Numbered from the stretch's first letter, positions 16,667-26,168 are shown. The stretch is DNA of 64,000 nucleotides from Brevibacillus formosus (GCF_003013405.1 NZ_PXZL01000004.1:1-64000), one strand, 5' to 3'. The notes: generated by a model not told the origin, from the letters alone. Program-made: numbers and translations.

Positions 16667-18564
16667 CCGATCGCCACTGGATAAGGGACTGGCGTAGACT
16701 CTTCCTTCACGTAAGAAGCGGATTGATAGCCTGGAACGATCCCTTGCAAAATCTCGATAATGGATTGTTTGTCCTCCATCGTCGATCCCTTGTCTGCAAT
16801 TTGCTCCAACCGGGCGATCCCTGCCAAGAGCTCATTCCATGAAAAATCGAGCGGCTTCCCAATGAAGATGCGATTATGGCAAGTAGATGACAGGCCTTCT
16901 TCCGCCGTCAAAATTTCTTCGTACAGCTTCTCACCCGAACGAATTCCCGTGAATACGATCGGAATATCCTTCCCGGGCTCCAAGCCTGCCAAGCGAATCA
17001 GATCGAGAGCCATATCGACAATTTTGACCGGTTTTCCCATATCGAGAATGAATATTTCCCCTCCCTGAGCGAGTGCTCCCGCCTGGATGACGAGCTGGGC
17101 AGCCTCAGGAATGGTCATGAAAAATCTCTCCATATCGGGATGTGTAATAGTAATCGGTCCACCTGCCCGGATTTGATTGAGAAAAACAGGAACGACACTC
17201 CCCCTGCTCCCCAGGACATTTCCAAAACGAACAGCCGCAAACCGGGTAAGTCCGAAATGGTTATAACCCTGGATCAGAAGCTCAGCGATCCTTTTCGTGG
17301 CACCCATCACACTGGTTGGATTCACTGCCTTGTCCGTCGAGATCAGGATGAAATGAGAAACACTGGTTTCCAGCGCGCATTCCGCCACGTTTTTCGTACC
17401 CAGAATGTTATTTTTTAATGCCTCGCACGGGTTGTTCTCCATTAATGGCACATGCTTGTGGGCTGCCGCATGAAAAACAACGGCGGGACGATATTCATGC
17501 ATAATCGAAGCAATTCTTTGTCTGTCACGAATATCCGCAATCAAGCTGACGGTCTCCTGCTCAGGAAACAAACGCGAGAGCTCCAGGCTCATTTCAAAAA
17601 TCCCGTTCTCTTCATTCCCCAAGAGAAGAAGTTTCCTTGGGCCAAATCTAGCTATTTGTCTGCAAAGCTCGGACCCAATCGAGCCGCCCGCTCCTGTCAC
17701 GAGTACGACTTGCTGTCGCAAGTACCCCGTAATCTCTTCCAGATTGACTTGAACAGGCTCTCTTCCCAATAAATCCTCCAACGCTACATCCCGAATCATG
17801 TTCATCGTTATTTTTCCACTGATGATGTCTGCTACGTGCGGCAAAATTTTGACACTCGCTCTCGTCGTTTTGCAAATGTCGAAAATCTCCTTAATCGTCT
17901 GCCGGGAAGCGGATGGCATCGCAATCACAATGTCTGATATGGAAAGTCGTTGCACGACACGGGCGATATCAGCCCGATTCCCTACGACCGGCAAGCCGTA
18001 CACGCGCAGATTTTGTTTGCTGGGCTCATCATCGATAAAGGCCACTGGACGAAGCTCCGACAAAGGCGAGGTTTTCATCTCTCTGGCTACGAGCACACCT
18101 GCGTTGCCTGCCCCGATAATTAATGTGCGCCTGCGCTCCTGCGTTCTTTTCTCCCTCTCTTCATTCCACCACTTCCATACGAACCGGGAGCCTGTGATGC
18201 CGAGCAACACAAAGGCTAACGTCATCAGAAAAAGTGAGGTGGGAAATCGGATGGACCAACCAAGCAGATACGTTATTTTTAGTACCAGATAGAGCGCGAA
18301 AACGGAAAAGCTCGTGGCAAAAATGATCGAGACCAGTTCGCGAACACTGACATAGCGAAAAACAGGTCGATAGAGTTGAGCAAAGTGCATGCCTGTCACG
18401 ACGAACAGTACGTGGCCCATCATCAAATACATAGGTTGATATTCGCTTATTTCTGTGAAAGAAAAATCAAATCGAACCAGGCAGGCCAACCAGACAGCCA
18501 AGCTGATAATTCCTGCGTCCGATAAGCTTAACCAGAACCTTCTCTTCCGGTAGCTCATATTCAT
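16663..18564 (-). CDS. CapD/PglF/WbpM-type UDP-GlcNAc 4,6-dehydratase, membrane bound
   Basis: A ~633-residue large-form dehydratase. Four N-terminal membrane helices (~10-125) precede a Rossmann domain (IIGAGNAGVLVARE) and a catalytic SDR domain: VTGAGGSIGSELCRQI, then ISTDKAV followed by TSVMGATKR, the Ser-Met-Lys triad that replaces Ser-Tyr-Lys in this subfamily. It should make UDP-4-keto-6-deoxy-hexNAc for the PglE-like aminotransferase downstream. The start is placed at 18564 (MNMSYRKRRFW) with GGAGCGG upstream; the longer frame to 18639 would run into the dehydrogenase gene. Confidence 0.9.
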   Translation of the reverse strand: MNMSYRKRRFWLSLSDAGIISLAVWLACLVRFDFSFTEISEYQPMYLMMGHVLFVVTGMHFAQLYRPVFRYVSVRELVSIIFATSFSVFALYLVLKITYLLGWSIRFPTSLFLMTLAFVLLGITGSRFVWKWWNEEREKRTQERRRTLIIGAGNAGVLVAREMKTSPLSELRPVAFIDDEPSKQNLRVYGLPVVGNRADIARVVQRLSISDIVIAMPSASRQTIKEIFDICKTTRASVKILPHVADIISGKITMNMIRDVALEDLLGREPVQVNLEEITGYLRQQVVLVTGAGGSIGSELCRQIARFGPRKLLLLGNEENGIFEMSLELSRLFPEQETVSLIADIRDRQRIASIMHEYRPAVVFHAAAHKHVPLMENNPCEALKNNILGTKNVAECALETSVSHFILISTDKAVNPTSVMGATKRIAELLIQGYNHFGLTRFAAVRFGNVLGSRGSVVPVFLNQIRAGGPITITHPDMERFFMTIPEAAQLVIQAGALAQGGEIFILDMGKPVKIVDMALDLIRLAGLEPGKDIPIVFTGIRSGEKLYEEILTAEEGLSSTCHNRIFIGKPLDFSWNELLAGIARLEQIADKGSTMEDKQSIIEILQGIVPGYQSASYVKEESTPVPYPVAIG

Positions 18565-18598
18565 CCGCTCCAGGTGATCGTTATTCAAAGAATGGTCA

Positions 18599-19879
18599 TC
18601 ATAAACGCCACAGGCTAATTTCTGCCGGGCATGTTTCACGATTTAACACGCTTTTCACGTCCGCGATGACACCTTGCCCCTGATACAAGAGCCCGGCAAG
18701 CTCCTCCCATCCCAGGTGCAGATATCGCTCATGAGGTACGGCCAATACGATACCGTGGGCAGGCTGCAGATCTTCCCACTCTCGCAATTGAATGCCGTAT
18801 TCCTCTCTCGTCCGCTCTGGACAAGCCAATTCATCTGTCACTTGGACCTCTACTCCGAACTCCTTCAGTTCCTGGACAATGTCGATGACCCGACTATTGC
18901 GAATGTCCGACACGTTTTCTTTAAAGGTAATGCCCATAATCGTGATCCGCGAGCCTTGAATCGCAATATTTTGCCAGATCATTTGTTTCACGAGCGAGGT
19001 CGCGACGAACTTGCCCATTCCGTCATTGATGCGTCGTCCAGCCAGTATGACCTGCGGATGATAACCAACACTCTCCGCCTTGTATGTCAAATAGTACGGA
19101 TCGACGCCAATACAATGACCACCGACGAGTCCTGGAGAAAACGGAAGGAAATTCCACTTGGTCCGAGCGGCTTGGAGCACATCTGCCGTAGAAATGCCCA
19201 AACGATCAAAAATAATCGAGAGCTCATTGATTAAGGCGATGTTGATGTCGCGTTGCGTATTCTCAATCACCTTGGCTGCCTCAGCCACCTGAATCGAGGG
19301 CGCTTTGTGAATACCTGCCTCTACAATCAGCCCATACATCTCGGCAATCGTTTCACACGTCTGGCGATCCTGCCCTGAAACGACCTTGACGATCTGGGAC
19401 AATCTCCGTTCTCGATCCCCCGGATTAATCCGTTCAGGTGAGTAGCCGACATAAAAATCAATCCCCGCCAGCTTTCCAGAAGCTTGTTCCAGTACAGGAA
19501 TACAAATCTCTTCTGTTGCTCCTGGATAAACTGTCGATTCATAGACGACGATGGTCCCTGTAGTCAGATGTTGCCCAACGCTCTCAGACGCGAGAATGAG
19601 TGCCCGCATATCGGGCCGTTTCGCAGAATCGACAGGAGTGGGTACCGTTATGATAATAAAATCACACGCCGCTAGACTTGCGGGGTCATCTGTGTATGTG
19701 ATGTTGGCTCGCTTCAGCTCTTCTGTCGACATCTCTCCGGTTTCGTCTATTCCGCTCTCCAGACTGCGTATGCGTCTTTTGTCTATGTCAAAACCAACCG
19801 CTGGAAGCACTTGGCCAAAAGCAATCGCGACAGGCAGTCCTACATATCCAAGACCTACTACTCCCACTTTTTTACGCAT
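18599..19879 (-). CDS. UDP-N-acetylhexosamine/UDP-sugar 6-dehydrogenase (TviB/WbpO-like)
   Basis: A ~426-residue NAD-dependent nucleotide-sugar dehydrogenase oxidising C6 to a carboxylate. The N-terminal Rossmann fold reads KKVGVVGLGYVGLPVA. The central helix is followed by LVGGHCIGVDPYYLTYKA with catalytic C256. The C-terminal UDP-binding domain includes TFKENVSDIRNSRV. The GHCIGVDPYYL form is typical of enzymes acting on UDP-GlcNAc or UDP-GalNAc rather than UDP-glucose, so a hexosaminuronic acid is likely in the polymer. The start is taken at 19879 (MRKKVGVVG); the preceding four residues lie upstream of the homologous start. Confidence 0.88.
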   Translation of the reverse strand: MRKKVGVVGLGYVGLPVAIAFGQVLPAVGFDIDKRRIRSLESGIDETGEMSTEELKRANITYTDDPASLAACDFIIITVPTPVDSAKRPDMRALILASESVGQHLTTGTIVVYESTVYPGATEEICIPVLEQASGKLAGIDFYVGYSPERINPGDRERRLSQIVKVVSGQDRQTCETIAEMYGLIVEAGIHKAPSIQVAEAAKVIENTQRDINIALINELSIIFDRLGISTADVLQAARTKWNFLPFSPGLVGGHCIGVDPYYLTYKAESVGYHPQVILAGRRINDGMGKFVATSLVKQMIWQNIAIQGSRITIMGITFKENVSDIRNSRVIDIVQELKEFGVEVQVTDELACPERTREEYGIQLREWEDLQPAHGIVLAVPHERYLHLGWEELAGLLYQGQGVIADVKSVLNRETCPAEISLWRL

Positions 19880-20855
19880 GAGCGACACCATAATAGCTGA
19901 CGTACCAGTCTACAAAGCGAGATATCCCCACATCGACTGGTGTTTTTGGGCGAAAGCCTGTCGCTTCATATAAAGCTTCAACTGACGCATAGGTAGCAGG
20001 AACATCCCCCGGCTGGATGGGCAAATAGTCGCGAACAGCCTTTTTCCCCAGCTTCTCTTCCAGAATCGAGAGAAACGTAAGTAAATCGATCGGCTGGTGA
20101 TTCCCAATGTTAAAGACCGCATGCGGCGCTTTCCCCCCTTCCCTTTGGGGAATTCGATTCATCAGTCGCAGCATCCCTTCGACGATATCGTCCACATACG
20201 TGAAGTCCCTCGTCATGTTGCCGTAGTTGAAAATTCGGACAGGCTCTCCCGACAAAATCGCCTTGGTAAACGTATAGAGCGCCATATCGGGTCGACCCCA
20301 CGGCCCATATACCGTAAAGAAGCGAAGTCCCGTCGCAGGCAAGCCGTATAGATGACTGTAGGTATAGGCCATCAGCTCATTGGCTTTTTTCGTTGCTGCG
20401 TACAAGCTGACCGGCTCATCTACGGGATCGTACTCCGCAAATGGCAGCTTTGTATTCCCTCCGTAGACGGAGCTTGAGGATGCGTAGAGCAAATGCTTGA
20501 CTCTCGACCGCCGGCAGCCTTCCAAAATGTGCAGAAACCCGGTGATATTGGAAGTCGTATAGGCATGGGGGTTTTCCAGACTGTACCTGACGCCCGCTTG
20601 AGCGGCCAAGTGAATGACAAGCTCCGGCTTCATTTTTCGGAACAACTCGTCCATTTTACTCTGATCCGCAATATCCGCTTTGATAAAACGAAAAGATGGG
20701 TACGCTTGGAGGATTTCCAGTCGTTTGCTCTTTAAGACCGGGTCGTAATACTCATTGCAATTATCTACCCCCCACACCATCTGTCCTTGTTCCAAAAGCT
20801 GTCGTGCTACATGAAAACCGATAAATCCAGCTGCACCTGTCACCAAAATCGACAT
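19872..20855 (-). CDS. NAD-dependent UDP-sugar epimerase (UDP-glucuronate 4-epimerase-like), first gene of the operon
   Basis: A ~327-residue extended SDR: ILVTGAAGFIGFHVAR at the start, YASSSSVYGGNTKLPFAE, YAATKKANE (catalytic Tyr/Lys), and RFFTVYGPWGRPDMALYTFTKAILSGEP. These features match UDP-glucuronate 4-epimerases and WbpP-type UDP-hexosaminuronate epimerases. Paired with the dehydrogenase immediately downstream (8-bp overlap), a 4-epimerised uronic or hexosaminuronic acid is the expected product. Start at 20855 with AGGTGG at good spacing. The region upstream (20856-21047) is shared with a divergent gene and carries a TTGACA on this strand at about 20970, but no convincing -10. Confidence 0.88.
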   Translation of the reverse strand: MSILVTGAAGFIGFHVARQLLEQGQMVWGVDNCNEYYDPVLKSKRLEILQAYPSFRFIKADIADQSKMDELFRKMKPELVIHLAAQAGVRYSLENPHAYTTSNITGFLHILEGCRRSRVKHLLYASSSSVYGGNTKLPFAEYDPVDEPVSLYAATKKANELMAYTYSHLYGLPATGLRFFTVYGPWGRPDMALYTFTKAILSGEPVRIFNYGNMTRDFTYVDDIVEGMLRLMNRIPQREGGKAPHAVFNIGNHQPIDLLTFLSILEEKLGKKAVRDYLPIQPGDVPATYASVEALYEATGFRPKTPVDVGISRFVDWYVSYYGVAHA

Positions 20856-21047
20856 ACTATCCACCTCTTTGCTTATTCATACGGAGGTTCTAGGACAAAT
20901 ATGCCAGTGGTTGCCCAAAGTTTATGGAACACATTTTTATGTACTCCATGCCCTTTTTACTAAATGGTTGTCAACATTTGAGAAATGGTTGAATGAAATG
21001 AAAAGAAGACAATCTTGTCTACCAATTTTATGGAGGAGAATGCTTTT

Positions 21048-22586
21048 ATGTGGATTGATGTAAAAACGCACGGAGCAAAGGGGGATGGAGTGACCGACGA
21101 TACCCAAGCAATCCAGGCTGCCTTGACTGCTGCGCTGAGCCTGCAAATTCCATTATTTTTCCCTGCTGGTACCTATATCATTGAACCCAATAGACTGGAG
21201 GTCATCCTAGGAGCAGGAAAAAGCCTAGTGATGCAGGGAATCGGTCCTTTTTCCGTCTTAAAAAGGAAAGCCAATTCATCTGCCGCAGATTGGCGCTGGC
21301 TGTTCTCGATTACGTCCTCGGGTGGTGATGCTGATTCTTTTGTGGTCTCCAATCTGAAGATTGATTCCAATGCAAGAGCAAATCCGCTGCCACCTGATCC
21401 TTACGATTACGAGCATAGCGCTGATTTTTACATTCGTGGTGGGGGTCCTAGCAGCTATATTAATTACGTAGCGCTACAACATGTATGGTGTACAGATGGA
21501 GTTGCCGACCATTTTTACTTTGCCGGGGAAACGAACTGCTATGTCCGCTCTGTGCAAATTACCGATTTTTACAGCGACAACCGCAAGCGTACTCGCTCAG
21601 ACATTACGGTGACGGGTGGCCTAGAACGTCTGAATGCAACGAATGTAGCGTGCGATCGTTTTGAGGTCGAGCTCAATCAAGGGTACGACGGAGCCACACC
21701 CATGTTCGTAAACCTGAGTAATATCACTTGCCGTCAACAGCTCGACTTGGAGGGAGATCTGTCCTCCCCGATGGTCGTTCAAGGTAGTCAGCTTGTTTCC
21801 CTCGCCAGCTTCAGTCTCACTGGCATGACAGGCTGTATCAGCTCATCCGTTTTTTATACCGCACCCAATGAGAAAAATCGGGTGAACTTTATGAAAAACA
21901 TGACGTTCAGCAATTGTCGCTGGGTATTGCATACAACTGCACAAGGAAGCACGAAGACAGTAGGTACAGGTCTGACCGTGGATTATTCGGATGTAGGACT
22001 TGTATTTGATGGCTGTAGCTTCGAAGCCAATGATACAGCGACTTCCATTGGCGGCTACGCATTGAGCTTGGAGCCATGGGATGTGCTCGCCGAGAGACAA
22101 GTTACCGTGAGAAACTGTTCATTTGACCCTCGGCTGACCCAAAACATTTCGTTGAACCGCTGCGGAAACGTCTCTCTCATCAACAACCGTTATTCCGGCT
22201 CTGACCACGCGATCATGCTCTACGGCACCGGAACGTACCCATTGGTAGTCACCGTGGATGGTGGCGACTTCACTCAGGTTACCGGAAAAATGTTTTATCA
22301 CAAGACTTCGGATAAAATAACCCTCTCCATGAAAAACCTCCCTGTTCCTGTTTCCCTCACTAGCGGCTACAAATCCGAAAACTCTTCCTTTATCCCAACT
22401 GTTTCCATCAACGAACGTGTTGTGTATGTCGCAACAGCCCCCAGCGCCTCCGTCAAATACGGCGGTATCAAAGGCGATACACTGCGCTTGATCACTCCTG
22501 TAAACAATCAACCATGTGAATGGATTGCCACTACGACAAATAAAACAGCCTGCACCTGGCTAGTGACCAAAACGGCCAAAAGCTAA
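21048..22586 (+). CDS. Right-handed beta-helix protein, pectate-lyase superfamily
   Basis: About 512 residues. The start has the superfamily signature WIDVKTHGAKGDGVTDDTQAIQAAL, followed by FPAGTYII; the rest alternates short beta-rich repeats with Asn/Gly turns, typical of parallel beta-helices (glycosidases, lyases, epimerases, phage tailspikes). No signal peptide is visible, which is unusual for a glycan-degrading enzyme. The start is set at the ATG at 21048 because GGAGGAG lies nine bases upstream. It is transcribed divergently from the polysaccharide operon, so it may process that polymer. Enzyme class and substrate cannot be assigned from sequence. Confidence 0.75.
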   Translation: MWIDVKTHGAKGDGVTDDTQAIQAALTAALSLQIPLFFPAGTYIIEPNRLEVILGAGKSLVMQGIGPFSVLKRKANSSAADWRWLFSITSSGGDADSFVVSNLKIDSNARANPLPPDPYDYEHSADFYIRGGGPSSYINYVALQHVWCTDGVADHFYFAGETNCYVRSVQITDFYSDNRKRTRSDITVTGGLERLNATNVACDRFEVELNQGYDGATPMFVNLSNITCRQQLDLEGDLSSPMVVQGSQLVSLASFSLTGMTGCISSSVFYTAPNEKNRVNFMKNMTFSNCRWVLHTTAQGSTKTVGTGLTVDYSDVGLVFDGCSFEANDTATSIGGYALSLEPWDVLAERQVTVRNCSFDPRLTQNISLNRCGNVSLINNRYSGSDHAIMLYGTGTYPLVVTVDGGDFTQVTGKMFYHKTSDKITLSMKNLPVPVSLTSGYKSENSSFIPTVSINERVVYVATAPSASVKYGGIKGDTLRLITPVNNQPCEWIATTTNKTACTWLVTKTAKS

Positions 22587-22596
22587 GGGGAATGAA

Positions 22597-22638
22597 AAAC
22601 ATCCATCTGGCCCCTCGTTGTGGGATAGATGGATGTTT
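22597..22638. terminator. Bidirectional terminator
   Basis: A perfect 12-bp stem (AAACATCCATCT and its complement) with an 18-nt loop lies between convergent genes, 11 bp after the beta-helix stop codon and 5 bp from the stop of the minus-strand gene. Confidence 0.85.
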
Positions 22639-22642
22639 GTTA

Positions 22643-23038
22643 TTAGGCAATACGCTCCAAATCGGGATTGTACCGTTTCAAATAGGTATAAATTTCTTCC
22701 CCAAGCAATTGCGTTCTCACTAGCTCATTTGCCCGCTCACTCAAATGCTGGGTGAGTTGATTGACACCATTTTCGATGCGTCTTTTGGCAGCCTCAGGCA
22801 GTGTCAATACATGCGGTACGAGCAATTGCAGGTACCAAACGCCCTTTTCTTCCTCGGATACATCGATTTCCAGTTCCATGTCCGAACTGTCGAAATCGTA
22901 CAGCTGGTTAAAGAGCGACTCCCTTTTTTCCAGCGTCATTGCGGCAATGTCGATTTTTTCCACGCTCAAATAATACTCTTCATTGAACAAGACAATTTTG
23001 TCGTCAATTTCCTGATACTTTTTCGCCAGCGGATTCAT
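22643..23038 (-). CDS. Conserved-looking protein of unknown function
   Basis: About 131 residues, soluble, acidic and mostly helical, opening MNPLAKKYQEIDDKIVLFNEEYYLSVEKID. I do not recognise the family. A central stretch (MELEIDVSEEEKGVWYLQLLVPHVLTLPEAAKRRI) looks like a beta hairpin followed by helix. The start at 23038 is preferred since AAAGGA lies at proper distance; an ATG six bases earlier is possible. On the minus strand a TGCTATAGGAT sequence upstream is a plausible extended -10. It stands alone between two terminators, downstream of sftA. Confidence 0.7.
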   Translation of the reverse strand: MNPLAKKYQEIDDKIVLFNEEYYLSVEKIDIAAMTLEKRESLFNQLYDFDSSDMELEIDVSEEEKGVWYLQLLVPHVLTLPEAAKRRIENGVNQLTQHLSERANELVRTQLLGEEIYTYLKRYNPDLERIA

Positions 23039-23118
23039 CGTCATCGATCCTTTCCATCTCACATCTATCCTATAGCATACTACCTTACTGAATATTTAGG
23101 CAACTCGTCCGTTTAGAA

Positions 23119-23143
23119 AGGGCCTTGCTCCTTGCAAGACCCT
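23119..23143. terminator. Terminator hairpin after sftA
   Basis: A 10-bp near-perfect stem (AGGGCCTTGC/GCAAGACCCT) starts seven bases after the sftA stop codon. The T-run is on the plus-strand side, so minus-strand termination is less certain. Confidence 0.6.
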
Positions 23144-23149
23144 CGTTTT

Positions 23150-26119
23150 TTACAGGAGTGACGATCCCTCCACTACGGCTTGTGCGTCCTCCTTGGAAAT
23201 AAGGACAGCGCGAGCCTTACCGCCGCTTTGGCCTCCGACGTACCCATCTGCCTCCATCATTTCGATGAGACGGGCAGCACGGTTATATCCGACGCGGAAA
23301 CGGCGTTGCAATCCAGATGCAGATGCTTGACCCTGCTCAGCCACGAACACGAGTGCTTCCAGATACAACGGATCATCTCCGCTGTCAAACGATGCAACCT
23401 GCTGCTCCAAATCTTCTTTGCTGAAAATGTACGCAGGCTTTCTTTGCTTTTTGATCATGTGCGTGATTCGCTCGATCTCGTCATCCGAGACGAAGTTCCC
23501 TTGCAGACGAACGGGAGTCGTGCCGCTCTCAAGGAATAGCATGTCCCCTCTACCCAACAGTCGTTCTGCCCCAGATTGATCGAGAATCGTACGCGAGTCA
23601 ACTTGGGAGAACACGGCAAAAGCAAGACGAGTCGGTACGTTTGCCTTGATGTTTCCGGTAATGACATCTACGGATGGGCGCTGTGTCGCCAGAAGCAAAT
23701 GAATACCGCAAGCACGTGCCTTCTGAGCGATTCGGATAATGCAATCCTCGACATCCTGCGGCGAGACCATCATCAGGTCTGCCAACTCATCAATGACGAT
23801 CACGATATAAGGCAGTTGATCATCTGTCGTCTGATTGTAGCGGTCAATATCGCGAACACCCGCATCTACGAACAGCGCATAGCGCTTCTCCATTTCTTCC
23901 ACGGCCCACTTGAGAGAAGCTGTTGCCTGCTTGGCCTCGGTCACGACAGGTGTAATCAGATGCGGCAAATGATTGTATGGCGCGAGCTCCACCATTTTCG
24001 GGTCGATCAAAAGCAATCGCACCTGCTCAGGAGTCGCCTTGTACAGCAGACTGACGATGATCGAGTTGATGCAGACGCTTTTACCCGAGCCTGTCGAGCC
24101 GGCAATCAACCCGTGCGGCATCTTTTTAATATCCGCAATAATCGGCTCTCCACCGATGTCCATACCGAGTGCGACCGCCAGCGGAGATGAATGCTCCTGA
24201 AACTTGTCTGAGCTGATGATCTTCTCGATTAATACAGGCTGGCTGGACATATTCGGGACTTCGATTCCGATGGCATTGCGTCCTGGAATCGGCGCCTCGA
24301 TGCGAATATCTTTGGCAGCCAAATTCAGCTTGATATCGTCGATCAACCCCGTAATCTTGTTCACTTTTACGCCGGGAGCCGGTTGCAGCTCAAAGCGTGT
24401 CACGGATGGGCCTTTGACAATTCCTACGACCTGAGCGCTGACATTGAAATTCGCGAGCGTCTCCTCCAATAACAGCTTTTGAATTTGGGTATGCTCATCG
24501 TCGTCATCGCTGACCGGCGGGCTCGGATTCAGCAGTCCCAAATCCGGCAAGGCGTATGGCGGCTGTGCAGACTCTGCTCCTTGGTCCGCTTCATTGGACG
24601 GGTCTTTTACCGGAGCTGACGCAGGCTGCATCGCCATGGATGCCTGAGGGATGTTCACGGGCTGTGCAGCGGATGAAGCAGGGATCGGTACGGTTTCTGG
24701 TAAGGTTTCTGCAACCGCTTCTTCAACTGGTTCTACAATTGGTTCCACAACTGATTCCACGATTGGTTGAGCAATGGATTCAGGCTCAGTTGGTTCTGTT
24801 TGCTCGGTTTGCTCGGTTTGCTCTGGCGTATCTTCGAAACCCGAACTCACTCCTGCTGAGCTTAGCTCCTGTGGTGAATCTACTTCTGCTCTCTCTAGCA
24901 AACGGCTAATTGCAGCTGCATAGGCAGGCTCCTCGACGCCTTCATTCTCATTCTCCACCTGCACTACCGCACTACGTGTAGTAATCAGTCTATGCTCGGC
25001 TTCTTCAAGTGCTTGGCGCTCTTCCATCGTTTGAGAGTAGACTGTAGGTTCTGGTTGCCCAATAAACGCAGCTTCCTTCTCTTCGGGATTTACAGTCGCC
25101 ATTGATTCTGCGAGTTCGCTCACTTCTATTTGTGCCTCTTCTTCCTCATGCACTTCAGCTACAGTCTCTTCGACTTTTGGCTCGAATGCATCAGGATCAG
25201 AATCTTGCTTATCTGTAGCTTGAAACTCCGCATCCAGCAGCATTTCTTCTGCTTCTGCTTCTGCTACCTTCTCCTCCAATTGTACGGAAACAGCAACCTC
25301 ACGTTCTGAATCAAGCACTTCGGTCACAGCCGTCTTTGCAGAAGCATTTTCTTCTTCGTTATGTACAGAATCATTCGCAACAAAAGCATGCTTCGGTTCA
25401 TTTTGCTCAAAAGAAGCAGACTCTTGCTCCTCTGGAAAATACCGCTCGCTTATCTCTTGTTCCCACTGCTTCATCTGCTGCAAATGCTCTTCTTGCTCCA
25501 AACGCGGGTAAATGATTCCCGCAGTTGTATGGATCCGATGCTCTGCCTCGCGCGTCGCCGGAGTAATTTTCCCATAAACAGGAGAGACAATTTCAGACGG
25601 CTGGTAGGCACGCTTTTCTTCCGTAGAAAAAACGGGTCTCGTTACTTTTTCCGCTTCTTTTTGCGGCGTACGGATTGGACGCTGCGGTATCTCGATGTTG
25701 TTTTTGACAAGCTCAGGCTTCTTTTTCTCGAAAACGGGCTCTGTCTTTGTTTCCAACACGCGATCATTTGGTGGCCGCATCGTTTCACGTTTGGGCTCGA
25801 ATCGCTCACGAGGTGCCTGCTGGCGACTGCGTTCATTCGATTCGGCAGGATTCTCGCTACGATTGCGCTTCTTCTCCAAATAGTCATCCGGGACAACTGG
25901 AAAACGAAATTGACGCTCTCTTCTTTGACGCACATTGTCTTCTATATCTCGATTGTCTACCCGTTCTTTTGGGTATATGCTTTTTGTTCTCGCCTGAGGC
26001 TGACGGGGAGCGGGATTACCTGCTGGGTTACCGGTACCTGCCGGACGGCCTTCTTCCTCTATTTCTTCTTCTCTTTCTCCCTGAAAAAAGTTCATCAGCT
26101 TTTGAAGCCACGACCACAT
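23150..26119 (-). CDS. sftA: SftA-type soluble DNA translocase (FtsK/SpoIIIE family)
   Basis: A ~989-residue DNA pump that clears chromosome ends from the closing septum. It lacks the membrane helices of SpoIIIE: the N-terminus is a short amphipathic WSWLQKLMNFFQGE segment, followed by ~480 residues of charged, low-complexity linker (Glu/Pro/Val/Thr-rich, with EQT and VEPIVE repeats). The motor follows: Walker A GSTGSGKS near 675, Walker B VIVIDELADLMM, and ATQRPSVDVITG. A gamma winged-helix domain at the end (ASGLQRRFRVGYNRAARLIEMM) should read orientation sequences. The start at 26119 is chosen because the only earlier ATG overlaps the probable -10 box. Confidence 0.9.
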   Translation of the reverse strand: MWSWLQKLMNFFQGEREEEIEEEGRPAGTGNPAGNPAPRQPQARTKSIYPKERVDNRDIEDNVRQRRERQFRFPVVPDDYLEKKRNRSENPAESNERSRQQAPRERFEPKRETMRPPNDRVLETKTEPVFEKKKPELVKNNIEIPQRPIRTPQKEAEKVTRPVFSTEEKRAYQPSEIVSPVYGKITPATREAEHRIHTTAGIIYPRLEQEEHLQQMKQWEQEISERYFPEEQESASFEQNEPKHAFVANDSVHNEEENASAKTAVTEVLDSEREVAVSVQLEEKVAEAEAEEMLLDAEFQATDKQDSDPDAFEPKVEETVAEVHEEEEAQIEVSELAESMATVNPEEKEAAFIGQPEPTVYSQTMEERQALEEAEHRLITTRSAVVQVENENEGVEEPAYAAAISRLLERAEVDSPQELSSAGVSSGFEDTPEQTEQTEQTEPTEPESIAQPIVESVVEPIVEPVEEAVAETLPETVPIPASSAAQPVNIPQASMAMQPASAPVKDPSNEADQGAESAQPPYALPDLGLLNPSPPVSDDDDEHTQIQKLLLEETLANFNVSAQVVGIVKGPSVTRFELQPAPGVKVNKITGLIDDIKLNLAAKDIRIEAPIPGRNAIGIEVPNMSSQPVLIEKIISSDKFQEHSSPLAVALGMDIGGEPIIADIKKMPHGLIAGSTGSGKSVCINSIIVSLLYKATPEQVRLLLIDPKMVELAPYNHLPHLITPVVTEAKQATASLKWAVEEMEKRYALFVDAGVRDIDRYNQTTDDQLPYIVIVIDELADLMMVSPQDVEDCIIRIAQKARACGIHLLLATQRPSVDVITGNIKANVPTRLAFAVFSQVDSRTILDQSGAERLLGRGDMLFLESGTTPVRLQGNFVSDDEIERITHMIKKQRKPAYIFSKEDLEQQVASFDSGDDPLYLEALVFVAEQGQASASGLQRRFRVGYNRAARLIEMMEADGYVGGQSGGKARAVLISKEDAQAVVEGSSLL
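24728..24830 (-). repeat. Degenerate tandem repeats in the sftA linker
   Basis: Two repeat types lie within the coding sequence. One is a ~15-bp unit (GGTTCTACAATTGGTTCCAC-like) repeated with changes at 24728-24775. The other is a 9-bp unit (TTTGCTCGG) repeated nearly three times at 24799-24826. They encode VEPIVEP-type and EQT repeats. All are multiples of three, so copy-number change would keep the frame. Confidence 0.6.
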
Positions 26120-26159
26120 GTTGCAACGCCCTTTCTTCACTAACCATCTTCTCCCCTTC

Positions 26160-26168
26160 ATTTTACCA
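26160..26168 (-). promoter_or_regulatory. sftA: Probable sftA promoter (extended -10)
   Basis: The minus strand reads TGGTAAAAT, an extended -10 box with five of six bases matching TATAAT, 40 bp before the sftA start. The -35 (CTAATT-like) is weak. Confidence 0.45.

Noticed and set aside
20865..21047. SigA promoter for the polysaccharide operon at the TTGACA near 20970
   Set aside because: A perfect -35 hexamer on the minus strand, but no acceptable -10 at 16-18 nt. Left as a remark only.
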